From Acheta domesticus (Eukaryota; Arthropoda; Insecta; Orthoptera; Gryllidae): a stretch of 64,000 nt of DNA. The notes beneath the pieces are model-generated. The model had not been told where the DNA came from, did not search any database, and worked only from the letters and a program-made list of their open reading frames with translations. The position numbers and the translations under genes are program-made. The stretch spans positions 75,065,397 to 75,129,396 of the forward strand of contig JAHLJT010008756.1 of NCBI GenBank assembly GCA_031308135.1. Direction: 5' to 3'. Shown one piece after another: positions 45,863-58,730 of the stretch. How positions within the stretch are numbered: the first letter of the stretch is position 1; every line of letters starts with the position of its first letter.

Positions 45863-46402
45863 GCCATTAATTATTTCGTGTTTCTGGGTAGGTCAACTGC
45901 TAATGGTCATTAGTCCCGTTAGTGTAGTATATATTTTAAATCACAGGAAGTGGCAGTGGGCTTCCTCCGCTGGTTGGTAAGATCCGACATCGATCTACAT
46001 GTCAGCTTGCAGCGTTTTCCCCGACCAGGTATCTTTCACCAGATGGGCACCGCCCTAGCCAGAACAAGCTTAAGCTCTCTACACATAAGGTAGTGTGGTG
46101 CCTGTAAGTGCACGTGTGCGTAAGAAAGAAGTTAAGACGGGATGAAGAGGAGGAAAGATCGCGCGCGGTCCGTGACCCATTTGTTAAGGTACTGCTCCGG
46201 TATTCGTCTGAGGTTGATCGCAGAAACCAACAAAAACTACCGATCAGAGCAGCTAGCCTAGAATTTCACCTTCAGAGTGCGGCTGAACTCGACCTAGCGA
46301 TGCCAAATACTGCCACAGTTGGGACTCAAACCCTAGGACGTCTTGGTGAGATGAACTGCTGTGACATCAGTTGACATCGCCTTAAGGCACCTTATCCGGT
46401 GG
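45863..46402 (-). repeat. SINE-A, minus-strand, diverged
   Basis: The order is CCATTAATTATTTCGTG (decayed tail), GTCAACTGCTAATGGTCATTAG, AGGAAGTGGCAGTGGGCTTC, CGACCAGGTATCTTTCACC, GTAGTGTGGTGCC, CGCGCGCGGTCCGTGACCC, GGTTGATCGCAGAAACC, CTACCGATCAGAGCAGC, GGGACTCAAACCCTAGGACG (B-box side) and TGACATCAGTTGACATCG. The GT tract is reduced to GTGCACGTGTGCG. Confidence 0.9.
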
Positions 46403-47470
46403 AGTATGCGAGGTATAGGTGGTCAGAAACATGTGATGTTTTGAATTCTATGAAGAATTAAGTGGCCATTTTATTTGCAGTTTGGTTTAATTGCTGGGAA
46501 TAATTTTCATTGTTCAAAAACAGTTACACAAATTTTATAATTTTGCCAGGTCTACGCGATGGAAAGTGCAATGAAGTACCTGGACGTACATACTGACATT
46601 GGAGATGATTTTGACAACTCAAAGGCGTGCACCGTCCACAAAAGGTGAAATGTGTTTTAAATTATTGTTTTATATGTTTTAAATTACTACGAAAGCCGTT
46701 TCTGCTTCTTTATTGATGAAACAATGCCCCCACTTTCTATTGAGGACGCAAGAGGCGTACACGGTGGGGTAGATGCAGAAAATGGGCGACCTCAGACATT
46801 GCCAAAATCCTCGAGCTATTTCCCCTTTCAAATCGGTTACGAACTTCTCAGGAATCTTGTAGGAAGTCAAAATCGTCAACTCCTCTTGCTTGTAATTCCT
46901 GTTGTCTGCGCACGTGCGTTAACAGTCAATAATAGTTCGTATCTCTTGCTGGAACACTTCTATTGAGAGAGATCACATTTTCCTGGTGCTTTCCTGCTTT
47001 CTCAGACATATTTTTTTATTTCTGAGACACGAATTTTGTGTAGGTTTGCCGATCTTAATTGTTGCAGTCGGAGGAACAAATCTTTGGGATGCAAAATATT
47101 ATACACTTTTATAATTATATAACCTATCAGAGTCAATGAAGCAATGAGTGTTTAATATCTTTATGATTACAATATTTCAAGAATTAATCTTGTGTTTTCA
47201 AGGAAATTCCTTCAATTTATTTGCTTATGCAAAGCTGAAATAACAAATGATGTCTTATATATTTTTTGTTTCTGTAAGTATTCAATAAGCATTCAACAAC
47301 GCATTCAAAAATGCGTAATAGCAAACACAACAGAAACAGTGCTGATTGAAATCACTGAATTAGCAAGCATCGAAAACCGTATCTGCTAACAGAATAGTTT
47401 CTCAAAAACATATTTTATTCGCCCCTGCGACAAAGTCTGTGACGAAATGTCGGTGACAAGCGTAGAAGAA
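46403..47470. other. Intergenic stretch, nothing recognised
   Basis: Overlapping frames on both strands at 46679-46966 are unrecognised. The part after 47000 is AT-rich. Confidence 0.45.
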
Positions 47471-47474
47471 CCCG

Positions 47475-48055
47475 CCGTCTGCAACACTGCCGAAAAGATT
47501 GGAAACCTCCAGCGCCAACAAAGCATTACATCACTGCGCTGTGCGGGTACGTGTTTGTGCTGCGACGTGCAGGCGGCGCGTCGACTACGTCGTCGGGGAG
47601 AGCTCGACGCTGTATGATAAACGCGCGGGCCCCGCGGTATCGCCAGCGATGGCCTGGGGCGGGGATGGAGGGCGGCGGCGGCGGGGGCGGGGGCGACCGG
47701 CTGGATTTCTCGAGGGAGCCCCGCCTTCCCGCTCCCGCCCCTGCCGCCGCCCCGGTGCCCGCCTCTGTCGCCGGACTTCTGGCGCGGCCCCTCGTGGGCG
47801 CTCCCTGGGCTCTCATCTGTATTCAGCGCGCGCCCTCCGCGCGGGGCTCCGGTGCTGACTATAGCGCCCGCCCCCGCCGTCCCTTCACGCCCTTGCCGCT
47901 GCCGCCCCTGCCGGGCTCTCGCCCTTGGCCCGCGGGGTGCACGGGCCTCGCCGCGGACCACAACTCGGGCGCCGTTGCCCTCTATGTACTCTTCACTCGA
48001 TGGGGGTTGGCGGGCTACCTGCTGTGTCTTTGCAGATTAGAGCAGCTTGAGGACT
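47475..48055. other. Large CpG island, possible promoter or first exon
   Basis: This is the largest GC-rich block of the window, about 580 bp in an AT-rich region. It includes GGAGGGCGGCGGCGGCGGGG at 47667 with GGGGGCGGGGGCG, which contains GC-box-like sequence, and many CG pairs throughout. Long frames are open on both strands (191 codons minus at 47386-47961, 168 codons plus at 47551-48057). They are rich in Ala, Gly, Pro and Arg, as GC-rich DNA dictates, so neither is called. At the right edge CTGTGTCTTTGCAG (48019-48035) has the form of a splice acceptor. The structure would fit a housekeeping-type promoter with an untranslated exon, but this is inference. Confidence 0.55.
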
Positions 48056-48521
48056 AGGCAATATAACTACTGACTGGACTACCTAAGTTGTCCCTAGCAA
48101 ATATCTTGAAAACGGTTTGAGGTATCGAGATGCTATTTGATGTTGTTGCAGATGGATGGACGTATTTCGTTTTCTTGTTTGTAACGTATGTAACTTTAGA
48201 GATATTGACACAACTTTGATTTTTTAAATGAAAGCATATTTTTTCTCCGTCATTCTAAAGATCTTCCAAAATACAATGCAATGATATAAATATTGTTAAG
48301 ATTCGAAAAGTATTTGCTGCAAAAACAGTGCAATTAGAACTTGGTAAATGCCATGCTGCACCGCGCAAGGACAGCTGACCTTGCTGATTCGTATACGTGA
48401 GTCGACGCACCTTGTCAGAAAACGAGAATATTCGTCGATTACGAGACTTCCTGTGCTCTTACGTTTTCAAGATATTTGCGGTGGACAACTTAGGTGGTCC
48501 ACCCTGTAATAGAGTTTAGGG
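48056..48521. other. Intergenic stretch, nothing recognised
   Basis: AT-rich with one balanced part near 48350-48430. No repeat or gene is supported. Confidence 0.45.
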
Positions 48522-48732
48522 GGATCAAGTGACTGAATACTGATTCTGGGCGCATAAACTAATAAGATCATTAGTTCCGTACATGTAGTAAATGGTAAGG
48601 CGGCAGGTAGCGGTGTTCCTTCTTTCCGGATGGGAAATGAGATCCGGTGCCGACATACAAGTTGCAGGGATTTATTCTCAGGTGTCACCCCCCAGATATG
48701 CAATGCCCCGTCCGGGGTGAAATCAAAGCTCT
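48522..48732 (-). repeat. SINE-A, minus-strand 3' half
   Basis: ATCATTAGTTCCGTACATGTAG, GGCAGGTAGCGGTGTTCCTTC and GAGATCCGGTGCCGACATAC, then CAGGTGTCACCCCCC and AAGCTCTAGACC, match the tail-side half of the family in complement. The head half is missing, and a plus-strand copy starts at once. Confidence 0.75.
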
Positions 48733-48736
48733 AGAC

Positions 48737-49165
48737 CGTTTCAGGGCAACCTTTGATGTCTCTACAGTGCCTTTGACCGGGAGGTCCTACGGTTCGTGTC
48801 CTGACGGTGTCAGGATTTTCGATTCTTGCTTCATAGCTAGGTCGAATTCAAGTGCTGACTGGAGGAGACTGGCGGCCGGCTGCTCTGTTCGGTAGTTTTC
48901 CGATCAACACCAGGCGAATGTCGGAGCAGTACCGTAACGAACGATCTAACGGACCGCGCGCGGTCTTTCCTTTCTCTTCCTTGTCTCATCCTCGCCCCTT
49001 ACAAACACACACTCACACGCACTACACTATCACACTTGTCGGAACTTACAGCTGGGGTGGTGTCCTGTTGGTGGGAGGGGTAGGCTGGTAGGCTGGCGTC
49101 GGATCTTACTATCCAGCTGGGGAAGACAACCGCCACCTCTCGCGATAAAGAAACATGCATTTCTC
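48737..49165 (+). repeat. SINE-A, plus-strand, 3'-shortened
   Basis: It starts near the A box (TTTCAGGGCAACCTTTGATG) and has a B box, GGTTCGTGTCC (48790-48800). The body follows: GATTTTCGATTCTTGC, GGCGGCCGGCTGCTC, CCGATCAACACCAGGCGAAT, CGCGCGCGGTCTTTCC and the CA region ACAAACACACACTCACACGC. It ends with CCACCTCTCGCGATAAAG and ATGCATTTC without the AATC tail. Together with the preceding half copy it forms an inverted pair. Confidence 0.9.
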
Positions 49166-51085
49166 CACCATTAGTTGGTTTCAGTTTCAAGTTTTCCTCA
49201 TTATTCATATTTACGTTGCCTGTTCTTCCCTTTTCTGCCTCCTAGTAGCGATCGTACACTTTCGCGACACATATCGGGAATATGCGGCCGTGGGGACGGA
49301 ATATAGAAAGGGAAAGTGACCCGCCTCAAAAAGTTAAATACCTTGGAGCAAGAAAAAACTAACCACCACAGCTTTACTTTTGTAGGTACAAAAAATTTTA
49401 ATTTGAAATCCTTTACAGAAATCCTTTAGAGGAAAATTAATCATGTGAAATTTACCTAAGTTTGAATTATAATTCTATTTTCTAACCGCTACAATAAAAG
49501 CTTTTAATAATGACCATTCCTTTTTAAAGAGATGCCATTTGAGAATGTTTCTGGGTTAATGTTTCAGATGTAGATTACCATTATTTTGCGTGGTGAGTAT
49601 GGTATATATTTTGCTTCTTAAAAAAACGGGTAAAAATTGTACGTGTGTAAATGCAAATAACATATTTTATTATCTATCTTTTGAAACCAAAAATCAAATT
49701 AATTGAGTGAACTCATTTGGAACACTAATATATTAGTTCATCTTCTTTATTCTCTTGTGGAATGTTCTTATACAAGTGAAGATGAGGAGAAATTTACATA
49801 ATACATGTCATGAAGACACAATACTTGCTGGTTGTAATGTGTAGCAGCTCCTTATACTTCTGACAGAGTTGACTTAGGTTTTACGGAGAAATATTGATTT
49901 TCTGAGTAAATGGGTCGTTTCGTTCTCTCCTCAGGCAGCAGACACTCGATACTGAACTAAATACCATATGACTGTAAAATTCGTCTTATAATGTCCTGTG
50001 ACACTTGAGACATTTTTAGATACTTCAAAGCGTGAAGTTAGAATTAAGATTTAAAAGAAATATATAAAATATTGCATTCAATGAATGTGAGGGTCCATAA
50101 TATTATTTTATCATTTGAAGTATTGTTTTAAAATCTCATTCCAATGGAGATATACTTGCCAAGACACTGTTGAAGATATATGTTATCGTGTCGAAGCTCT
50201 GTATGATTCGAATTTAAAAATCAGACAATGCAGCACACTGCACGTGTGCACGCGTACACTGCAAGCGCATCTTTCAAACAGACAAGAGGATCTCACAATC
50301 AGAAAATCTACAAACGATAAGAAACTTTGCAACTGTATTTGTCACTTATCACAACCTAATTTCTGTGTCTAATGAGTAAAGACAGCGATCACGTTCTTGA
50401 CACCGTAACACTAATTTACTTACATATACAGAAAGATCGATTTGAAGTTAAGCAATTATAAAAAAAAAATACCAGGTCACCTTTTGCCAACTTTTTAAAC
50501 CCAAACATGCAGTTAGTTTAGTTATAAGAATTTCAATATATTAATAAAAAATTGAATTTGTTATTTCAAAAGCAAAAATGGAATTTCATTAAAATATATC
50601 AAGAAACGTGTAATGACAAAATTGAGTAACTGATAAAATACCATTTCTTACATTTCATTTAAATACATTCATATTACGAAGCAATTGAATTGTATTTATG
50701 TAGTTGTTTATCCATTATTAACTATGAATCCTGGGAACCAATTCTGGGAACCGATTCTCGGAACGAAACGACCAAATCCATTGCTGAAATAAGGATGTAA
50801 TGTTGTTCATTGATAAATAGCTTTTGCTCTAAAAGCATCAAAGCCACAGAGGGCGAAAATATCTATGCAATTAAGTGTACAAATAATATTAAAGGAAATT
50901 TGATTCAGCGACAGTAGTATTTAGTATTAGTACTACTGAAAACATGAAATACTTGTATTGGTATAGCGAATGCAGCCGAGCGTCATTCAGTCTTTGTACC
51001 TCAAAGACATCCCCATGGTTGCACCTGCCTCATGCTTATTATGAAGTTTGACAGAGAACTACAAGGTAGGATAATTGCGTTACAT
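49166..51085. other. AT-rich intergenic stretch, nothing recognised
   Basis: No repeat family of the window or coding signal is seen. Confidence 0.45.
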
Positions 51086-51088
51086 TTT

Positions 51089-51640
51089 TACTTTCTTGCA
51101 TAGTACATATGTATTACAGAGAAAGTTACGAAATGGGGCTGCGGAAAACGGCGATTTTTCGGCAGAAAAATTCATGTAGTAGGTCCCTGATACCGACAAA
51201 CTGGATAATTATTGTCCCCAAATGTTGCAAATTACATCCCCTAACACGTTCTGTACTCAGAATCCACGTTTTGTGGGTCCTTGATATCAAAGAAACAGGT
51301 TGACGACAAGTCGTCTGTTAAGAACGCTAGCGGCTAAACTGTAAGCAGGATTTTTCCAAAATTGAAATTCCCCTATCGAATTGGCTTATGTCGCGGGCCC
51401 TTGAATTTGAAACCAATGTTTGATTTTTTGGCGATACTATACATGAAGCCTCAAGAGCATTGAAAGGATTATTTTTTCGTCAATGGAGGGAATTATAAAA
51501 GATTTTCTCAAAAACCGCTCTAAATTTGTTCTTGTAATTTTTTTAGGATAGTGCTACATACATTGAATAAGATGTTATAATGGCTATTTCTGTATTCTTG
51601 AGTTTTTTTTAAATCTACAAATTATTTTTTTAATATCTCT
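51089..51640 (-). mobile_element. TE-B, minus-strand copy
   Basis: The end TACTTTCTTGCATAGTACAT then TACAGAGAAAGTTACGAAATGG is followed by ACACGTTCTGTACTCAGAATCC, GTTTTGTGGGTCCTTGATATC, AACGCTAGCGGCTAAACTG, CCCCTATCGAATTGG, GGGCCCTTGAATTTGAAACC and TACATGAAGCCTC, all in complement order to 62214-62850. The GTCC tract is nearly lost here. The inner end fades in AT-rich sequence. Confidence 0.75.
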
Positions 51641-54600
51641 CACGTCGTTCGCATTTATATTTCGGGTATTTCTTATAAATTATCCCAATTGTAGGTGCAA
51701 TTGTTTCAAATAATTTATTATGAAGTTTCTCGAAAAATGAAAACTTTTGGGTGAAAATGAGCTTCAAATGTGCATTTTTAGAAAAGCTCACGACATTTCT
51801 CAAGAATGACTGGATTTTTGAATGAAAATTTCCGTATAAAAGCTTTTTACTCTTCGGTAATATTCTTAAAGACATTTCAATTCTACTCTTAGGGAACCGA
51901 AAAAACGAGAAAAGTGAAAAAAAAATACATTTTGGTACCGAAAGGTATCAGCTGGGAAGAGGGTGGGGCAATACCGGAAAGCTGTCTTAGACTAAAAGGA
52001 CTAGAAAACTAACTAGTGCGAGAAAGCCTGTACCATTCTTCAGCACCACTACGTTAAGTTACGTTTTAAAGTATACGACCAACAACATCAAATTCTTAGT
52101 TTCAATTCAGAAGCACCAATAAGATATGTAGGTAGTACATTATTTAAACAGTCGCATATCAGTCCAATTTCGGTACCAAGAGAAAACCAATGAGGGGGAG
52201 GGGGTGAAAGACAAACTCTAGAATAAATTGCACAAAAATGTAAGTAAAATTTATTTACGCATTAATGCTATAAGTATTTAGCAATATATTGATTAATACC
52301 CCTCCATTATAATACAATCATTTTCTTCATGTGTTAAAATATTTTCAATTTTTGATCTGTGGCAATGTTGTAAATATTTTGAACACTTTATTTACCAGTG
52401 GTTCTTTCCATAGGGACAAAGATAGCCATGTCCTTTTTTAACTAGTTCAACATTCACCACGTTCCTCCTATTTCACAACTGTTATCTACGTCCACAGATA
52501 CTAAAATAAGATTGCAGAGTATTTATTCGCAGCCCTTGATGAAAGAGAACCCAGGAGTTTCCTTACGAGTACACAGGACGACGGTATCGATTTTTTCTAA
52601 ACATCCGAAAAGTATTTAAAGGTTACATTGTCCCTTAAGTTTAAACATTTTTTTAATAATGAAATTTCTTAACGATGAAACAGAATCTCCTTCCCCCAAA
52701 GAAGATGAAGAAAAACGCAACGTGTGTTGGAAATAAAAATATATACTTTCCGGAAAATGACGAGTAAACGAAAAACGCTGTAAAACTATAAGGCTTAGAA
52801 ATAAATGACCTTAAGTGTTATGATCGTGTCAAGGAGATATTCATTTAACTTACTACAGATATTTTGAACTGAAACATTATCTATTAATTAATTATTTTGT
52901 TCACTTTCACCACTTTTGCACACACCGTGCCTGAAAACTCTGTCTTACATACAAATAATTGGCATGACAATTTTCTGACATCGTCTACACTATCTCAGAC
53001 GATTGTATTAAAAAATTGAAAAAATAAGGCCTTGTCACGATTTGAAATCAATTGAGAGCAATTTTGATGTTGCTGTTTCCACCTGTACCTGTATTACTAA
53101 AAGCAATTAAATTTTATTTTCCGCGATGGTTCTTCTGTCATGGGTGCTGATAAAAAAAAGAAGCTATTTCCTTGGAGCCCCTGGAAGCTGTTTCGTCCCA
53201 CCTATGACTTACACCACAATTGCATCCAGCGGTATGAACAATTTGTTGGCAACTTCTGCATTTTGCTGCCCTCTAGCTAAGAAATATTGAAGCCGACTCA
53301 CAGCATTTTAGCCCGTGATGGAACAATGTTCAAACCATCTACCAGTGCATCAAAATCATATCTTCCAAAATTTGACTTTCACTGCTTTTGCTCTCAATGG
53401 CATAAATATTATTTTCTTTGAATCTGGTGTGTTACAACTTCTACATTTCAGCATTTTCTTGTCAATCTATTTACACTTGAGGTTTTATAAAGATAGTTCA
53501 ATAATATTACGTCTTAAAGAATGTATCATCTACTCTTTTTCTTTCTTATGACAAGTGCTTATTTCTGTAGAGCAACATTGCTTGATTTATAAAATTTTAG
53601 ATCCCGGAACCCGACCCAAATTAATTTCTAATTTAATAGAAGTAGTTATATATTTATAATTTATTAAATATAAATTACAGCTAATAATAGTTGTGAGTAA
53701 AAAATTGAGAGCATATAATGATACTTCATTGTTTTTTACTAATAGTTTCATTACATTCGTACAAATGAAACAGTTAAGTGGAAAATTATTTAATTTTGAG
53801 TTTATGAAAGGTAGTTAAACTAAAAATGGATTTTCCCTATTTTGTTCCCGAGACACCGGAACACCGTTCCGTCAACTTTCGCTAGAAATCAGTCCCTAGC
53901 AGTAACAAATTAAAACACAAAAGAGACGTACTAATAATTACTAAATTTCTTAAAATTTAGAAGATATTTTATCATAATGAAATCTAGGATTTACCGCGTT
54001 TTTAAATAATATTTTACCAATAGAAATTTGTTTCTTTCGTTTTATTTGTTCCTAAATAGCACTTACTTCCTCATTCGATAATGGCCATGTGATCATTTTC
54101 ATGATATTTCTATTCATGGATTTTCTTACTCAACAGAGTAATCGACTACATTGAAGGTTCAGCGTTGAAACCACATATCTAAATAATAGTAATTTGACTC
54201 CCAGCAAATGACAAAAACATGAATTCGAAGTTCCATTTACATTCGAGAAAGATCAATTTTTTTGAAACCCCTCTTTGAGCGAAAACAAATCATGCAGAGT
54301 GACGTTCATTCAACATATTCCCAACCAATCTATTTTCAGTACAAAACTGCACCGCCACACCACTTCCTGGTTTATTATGGATTAGTCACAGTGTAGGGAA
54401 TCCGACACGGCTGCTAAAGGCTCACACGCATGTTGCGTTGTGTTCTTTTATGGGATATACTTGTATGATTTATATAATTCGCCGCGCCGGCGTCGCCGGC
54501 AAAGTCCCAGGTAGTTTAAATTGGGGTGACATAATTTATCATGCCGAAAACTTATGGTAATGAGAGTTAACTGATACGATCATTTCGAATTGGTTGAACT

Positions 54601-54875
54601 ATATACTACATCGTATGTTGAGCTCGCTACACAGAGTAGCTTAATTTGTTATAAGTTGGTAACATTTCTGAAAATTTTCTTCCAATTTGATAATCGTATC
54701 GAAAACGCATATCTTGAGAATCTAAAGTAAAGCTCATGAACCTCCTCTTGAGAGCCATCTTTATCAATAATTTTCTATATCTTTGGCCAGAATATTGCGT
54801 ATTTCCAGTAAAGTATTCTTCGAGAGAGGTGTTTTGTCTATAAGCGGATAGGATACCAACAGCTGTCCAGCTCTT
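51641..54875. other. Long AT-rich intergenic stretch
   Basis: Mostly AT-rich. An isolated GC palindrome GCCGGCGTCGCCGGC lies at 54486-54500. The open frames are short and unrecognised. Confidence 0.45.
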
Positions 54876-54879
54876 CTAT

Positions 54880-55118
54880 AAGGAAAGGAGTCAAGGGAGG
54901 AAGAGGAAGGAACAATCGCATTTCACTTGTAGCCCGAGCAGTGCATATAAGTGTGTGTTTGTAAAAGGAAATGGGACAAGGAAGAGGATAATCTATAGCG
55001 AAGCTAGTGTCGAAAATCTGCTACCGTCGGGATTGGAACCCTAGGAACTTCCGTTTAACGATGCTACAGAAATAACGATATTTTCGCTGAGCTATCTCAG
55101 TCGGTATTGCGGCACCGA
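54880..55118 (-). repeat. SINE-A, minus-strand, internally deleted
   Basis: GTGCATATAAGTGTGTGTTTG and GGACAAGGAAGAGGATAATC are joined directly to GCTAGTGTCGAAAATCTGC, so the middle (ACTACCGATCAG part) is gone. The head side TCGGGATTGGAACCCTAGG and CTGAGCTATCTCAGTCGG is present. The left part is scrambled or diverged. Confidence 0.75.
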
Positions 55119-55774
55119 GTTATACATGTTCTATTTCGCAATTTCATTAAAAATGTATACATTCTCTACAATTAGAATAGTGTACCAGTGGCGGCTGCTC
55201 CTTAAGGGCTCTAGGGCGGGCCCCTCACAGATAATCAACCTCGGGAAAAGTTGCAGAAAATATTAAACTTGCAATAAATATACTTGTTTAATTTGTGCAT
55301 ACCACCGGCGCAATTTTTGAGAACGAATTTAATTTTTTAAGTGCTCGATTATGCGTAAGATCAATGTTTTTGGAATGGGTAGCAACGTGGACTATCGAGA
55401 GTCCGTCCGTAGCTGGTGCTTCCGAGGCAATGGAAGCTTCAGGAAGTGTGAAGGTAATGGGAGTTGGGTGAAAAAAGCGTGTTGCTATTAGGATTTTGTT
55501 CGGCCGAGTCCACGGCAATAAATTAAGCTAAGAATACCCTCCCTTTCATCTGACTTCATAAATTACTCTTTTGTTTGCTGATTTTTTTTTAATTTCTTAT
55601 TTTCGCGTGAGCATAATTGTACCTTCCGTTATCAACGTAAGAGTTGTCATAGGCAAGGCTGTGGAAATCGGTTGTACTCTACATGCCATAGCTTTCCTTG
55701 TTCAAGAAGTATTTTGGAAGAGGTAAATTGTATGTGATAGTTCGGACATACATGCCGTCCCTCCTAATTCTCAA
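55119..55774. other. Intergenic stretch with a possible hAT-like end
   Basis: CAGTGGCGGCTGCTCC at 55187 has the look of a hAT terminal sequence, but no partner end or target duplication was found. A 76-codon minus-strand frame at 55288-55518 (with ITFTLPEASIASEAPATDG) is not recognised. Confidence 0.3.
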
Positions 55775-56290
55775 CCTACCGGCCGCCACTCTTGTGCACT
55801 TTTTCGAAAATCGACTCTGCACCGAGTTCTGCTGCAAACCTGCGACCCTGCAACGACCCAGCGGGGCTGCAACGAGTTCTGCTTGTGGCTAGTGTCCCGT
55901 CCCACGCGCGTGTCCGCCGGCTACCTTCCCTCACCTGCTGCTGCAGATGGCCTCGACAGCGCCGGTTCACTAACCGTGATACTTGACTGTTGACCACGCG
56001 TGAAAAGGGCCGATAACGGCGCTGTTTGCTCACTCCGCCGCACGAGGCATTCGCGAGTCAACAACGGCGGTGGCAGTCGATTGACCAATTTGATGGCGCA
56101 GTGGCTGCGAAAACGAGCGGGAAAAAGCTGGTCGGTGTGTGTGTACCGCTCGACGACGCTCGACTGTTTGTTTGTGTGTCTGTAACCGTCTGTCTTTCCG
56201 GCGACGTATCGCGGAGCGGGAACGAAACGGGTGTGGGTCGTAAAGTCGCGGAAATGTCGCACTGGAAAGTCAGTCGTGCGCGGTATATGC
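55775..56290. other. CpG-rich island, possible promoter
   Basis: About 500 bp with dense CG pairs (CCCACGCGCGTGTCCGCCGG, GGCGACGTATCGCGGAGCGGG, TCGTGCGCGGTATATGCGC). It also has a CCAAT motif in GATTGACCAATTTGATGG (56079-56096) and a run of GTCTGT/GTTTGT. Frames of 156 codons (plus, 56026-56496) and 164 codons (minus, 55921-56415) overlap. Neither product is recognised and the overlap argues that at most one is real. A promoter with first exon is a reasonable guess only. Confidence 0.5.
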
Positions 56291-58725
56291 GCTTCAGGGA
56301 AATACTGCACCGACATTTTAACTTTGAGGTGAAAACCGAGCAATCGTTTGGTAGATTGACCTATAAATCGTATTGGTGCTCTTTCGGTTGCTTTCATAAC
56401 TGTTATGCAATGCAAGAAAACTATGTTAATGAGTTTTTCTTTCCAGTCAATAGATGTTTCGAATGTGTAGCAATAATCTTCAAAACTACATTATAACAAC
56501 TGTTAATAATAAAAACATTTCTGAAATACACTTAATAGACAAAATAATGACAATTCAAAACGTTCTTTGCTAGTGAAAGATAGCCCCTCAATATCTTTAC
56601 TACATACAATTTTGGTCTTCATTTTGAAATTTTCGCAGTAATTATTTGAAAGAAATATAGAATATTTTCATGTCATGCATGTAATAGAAAACTGAAATGC
56701 TTAATGAAATTCGGTTTTTATCCCAATAATTTATCTACTTCATATAGACAGTTTCACTTTTTCAATGGAGAGCCTCCATTGTGTCCAAACACAAAATTCT
56801 TCCGTGGATAATTGTGCACAAATCCTTTTATCTGTCGGTACGTTGTCTCTAGCCACCATATTTCGAAAGTTGGTTTACCCGTTGACCAGCAAGTGACAGG
56901 TTCCATCCGCGAGTCTCACGGAGTACTCTCATCACACATACAGTCGGTATAGCATGGAGTCCGGGTCAAACAAGCAGAACAAATACAAAGTTTGCGGAGG
57001 GTATCTATTCTGTTGTTTCGATGTTTTTAAATACCTCTTTATTTATTTGTTTTCGTTTAATTTTTTAATATACACCACATAATAATAATTTGCAGGAATA
57101 CGTAAAGTCAGCACAAAGCACTCGATACGAGTATTATGATTTGGTTTTCTATCATCTACTGTTATCTGCGTTGTAATATTAACCCAAAGATCACTGATAC
57201 AAGCAGGTGAGCATTTTTCTCAGATTCAAATGAAATGTTGTTACTGCTATGGCATTGAATGCTGCTACAACTTTACGTTTACATTCTGAAATGGAAATTG
57301 TTTATTTACGAATTATGAAAGAGAAACAAGAACACTAATGTTTGGGAAAATAAAATTGCTTTACGTATAATCAAAATACACATTGTATTGAAGAAGGTTT
57401 GAGTCTGTCACTTGTTAATTAAGGTAAACAATTTTCTCAAAATCTATAATGAAATAATTAACTCGTTTCAATGCTGCAATTTAAACATTGGCCTGCAAAG
57501 TCGGCTGAAATGCACTATCTAAATAATTGTATTAGATAGAAGAAGGAAAACTATGAACTAAACTAAATATAAACATTTTCGATTAATTTATTCACTTTCA
57601 CGCTTGAATGGTAATATCCCAATAAAAACTCAAGTTTTATTACAAAACGGTGTTTATTAAATGTAAGTGTCTTAACTGTGAAATAAATAATTTAACAAGA
57701 ATTTGTTTCATAACATTATTACATAAATTGTACTTGGAATTTAAATTATTGAATTTAAGAGGAAATCGAAACGGCATAATATGCACACTACTGTTCTTTC
57801 TAATGGAAAGTAGCTACTGACATCTATTTTATAATATCTATCTACATGTAAAAGGCCAGGTTTTAATAGAATGGATGACTATCGATGCATGAATTGCAAA
57901 TATCGAATATCGATATCTGCAACTCTATATGCAGTACTATGCATTCCAGATAAAAGCACTCTATATTTAAATTCTAGCTTGCAGAAACATATGCTTCTAC
58001 GAAGGACTGCTTACGGAAGCCGGTCCGCTCCACCCATAATGCCTTATCTTATTCCTCATCTCGTAAAGACACTCAGGGAGTGAAGTTCATACATGACTCG
58101 ACGTGAATCATATGAATATCAGATCACAGAAATGAAATTGTGAGAGCTTCACCTAGTTCTCTAGAGAAAGAGCATATTTTAAATGGTGTAACAAGGCCAG
58201 TTTGGGCCAAACTTTTAAAATGGACCCCCAAAAGAATTCTTTGTAGAAACAATATTCAATAATGTGAATATTTCATTATCAGAAAATATTATAGATCGGG
58301 ATGGGGCTCTCAACTTTTGTGGCGAGGTAATTTCATTGCGGAAACGTCACTGAAAGCTCGATAAGTGAACGATAAAAACAGAAGAAGAAAGAGAACATGA
58401 GAATTATCATTGAAACTGGTTCAATTGCTACTTATAATCGTTAATGTACAGCATAAACTATTATTTATTGGGTATTCCTAGCCATAACGTGCTAATGATA
58501 TTCAAGAGCTAAGTAATTAAAATGTAGATGAATTTGTAAACAATATTCGACTAAATACAATTATATTAAAATGTGTCACATTTTCATCCAATTCGACTAA
58601 AGTTTTGCCATCGTGTCCGTTGAAAAACTCCGGATCGTTGCATGCAGCTGTCTCACAGCCTGCACATTCCGAGTGCCGGTTGGAGGTTCCTAGTTACATA
58701 TTGGGGTTCGTGCACAAAAGTCGAA
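56291..58725. other. AT-rich intergenic stretch, nothing recognised
   Basis: There is a slightly GC-richer part at 56820-56990 without a recognised feature. No repeat family of this window is present. Confidence 0.45.
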
Positions 58726-58730
58726 ACAGA

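Noticed and set aside
47386..48057. 191-codon minus and 168-codon plus frames in the CpG island
   Set aside because: Stop codons are AT-rich and are rare in GC-rich DNA by chance. Both strands are open and the products are low-complexity Ala, Gly, Pro and Arg without a known domain.
55187..55202. hAT element start (CAGTGGCGGCTGCTCC)
   Set aside because: No matching inverted end or 8-bp duplication was found nearby, so a short motif match alone is not enough.
55921..56496. Overlapping 164- and 156-codon frames on opposite strands
   Set aside because: The same GC-rich effect applies and neither translation is recognisable.
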